NCBI GenBank assembly: GCA_913030785.1
Contig: CAJWER010000161.1
Span: 1-6,895, forward strand
From: an uncultured Chloroflexota bacterium
GTDB lineage: Bacteria > Chloroflexota > Dehalococcoidia > Lucifugimonadales > CAJWER01
DNA: 6,895 nucleotides
Direction: 5' to 3'
Both the position numbers and the translations under genes were made by a program. The notes beneath the pieces were generated by a model. It had not been told where the DNA came from, ran no database searches, and saw nothing but the letters and a program-made list of their open reading frames with translations. Shown here one piece after another: positions 6,717 through 6,895 of this stretch; positions within the stretch are counted from its first letter, which is position 1; every line of letters begins with the position of its first letter.

Positions 6717-6895
6717 GTGCGCGTGCTGCAGTTCGCCGCGCTGGGCAGCAGTTTGTCGCTGCGGTCGTTCACTCTTTTGGGCAGTTCGGTCTCAGTACTT
6801 GGGTTGGCACGGTTCGGATCTGCATTCTCGATGTCGGTGTTGGATTTCTTGCAGTTGGGCAGCAGTTTATCGCTCAGGTCGTTCGCGCGTGCAAG
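6702..6895 (+). CDS. LGSS-type short-repeat protein segment, partial (or antisense of one)
   Basis: The plus-strand frame is open from about 6702 to the window edge and gives VRVLQFAALGSSLSLRSFTL followed by more units of 12-14 residues. Units start at 6741 (LGSSLSLRSFTL), 6777 (LGSSVSVLGLAR), 6813 (FGSAFSMSVLDFLQ) and 6855 (LGSSLSLRSFAR). The consensus is [LF]GS[SA]-x-S-x2-4 followed by a hydrophobic pair. The opposite strand is open too, reading NDRSDKLLPS and NDLSDKLLPN type units in frame with malQ, so the coding strand is not certain. From memory, similar tracts occur in predicted proteins of marine microalgae; I cannot verify this. Such regular units could form a solenoid. No start, stop or other domain is in view. 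Confidence 0.4.
6741..6884. repeat. Imperfect direct repeat, 30 bp copies 114 bp apart
   Basis: Bases 6741-6770 and 6855-6884 agree at 26 of 30 positions, sharing GGGCAGCAGTTT and GGTCGTTC. The 114-bp offset is exactly 38 codons, so the repeat stays in frame on both strands and forms units 1 and 4 of the LGSS-type repeat tract. Confidence 0.85.

Noticed and set aside
6178..6772. GTG at 6772 as start of a genuine MalQ-LipB bifunctional protein
   Set aside because: MalQ is truncated at both ends and lacks its third catalytic region. LipB is complete from the ATG at 6178.
6741..6884. CRISPR array from the spaced repeat at the right end
   Set aside because: There are only two 30-bp copies, diverged and 114 bp apart, and the intervening sequence is itself coding-repeat material in the same frame.

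Overview
The core of this window (about 397-6285) is a compact block of five bacterial genes, all on the minus strand. In transcription order, from high to low coordinates, they are lipB (octanoyltransferase), a penicillin-acylase-family Ntn amidohydrolase, argF (ornithine carbamoyltransferase), der (double-G-domain ribosome GTPase) and the 5' part of plsY (glycerol-3-phosphate acyltransferase). Spacing is tight: lipB and the acylase overlap by 4 nt (ATGA), argF and der are 11 nt apart, and plsY must start inside or directly at the der stop codon. The only sizeable gap in the block is the 125 nt between the acylase and argF. The core is GC-rich with G/C-biased codons. A der-plsY pair in a dense gene string fits a free-living bacterium, possibly a marine Chloroflexota-type lineage, but that placement is an impression and not something the sequence proves.

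Both ends look foreign to the core. On the left, plsY runs normally to its GGKG motif and then loses all similarity to the family. From about 397 down to the window edge, a lower-GC, different minus-strand frame stays open and encodes an unrecognised protein. On the right, the sequence upstream of lipB changes at about 6285 into an internal piece of malQ (4-alpha-glucanotransferase) with different codon use, lacking both its N-terminus and its C-terminus. At about 6715 that piece changes again, into a short repeat-coding sequence of 12-14 residue units (LGSS-S type on the plus strand). The malQ piece happens to be in frame with lipB, so a naive gene call gives a 446-residue MalQ-LipB 'fusion', which I regard as an artefact.

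The simplest overall reading is a chimeric contig, as produced by multiple-displacement amplification, cloning or mis-assembly of a mixed marine sample: four DNA sources joined at about 397, 6285 and 6715. Natural recombination is less likely because conserved genes are cut mid-domain at two joins and no mobile-element signature is visible.

Within the intact core, lipB supplies octanoyl groups for protein lipoylation, argF makes citrulline, der supports 50S ribosome assembly and plsY starts phospholipid synthesis. These are housekeeping jobs. The least ordinary gene is the acylase: it has no evident signal peptide and is translationally coupled to lipB. Also unusual are the Cys-to-Asp change in the HCLP motif of ArgF and the missing canonical start codon of plsY. 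I found no tRNA, rRNA, CRISPR array, insertion sequence or defence system.
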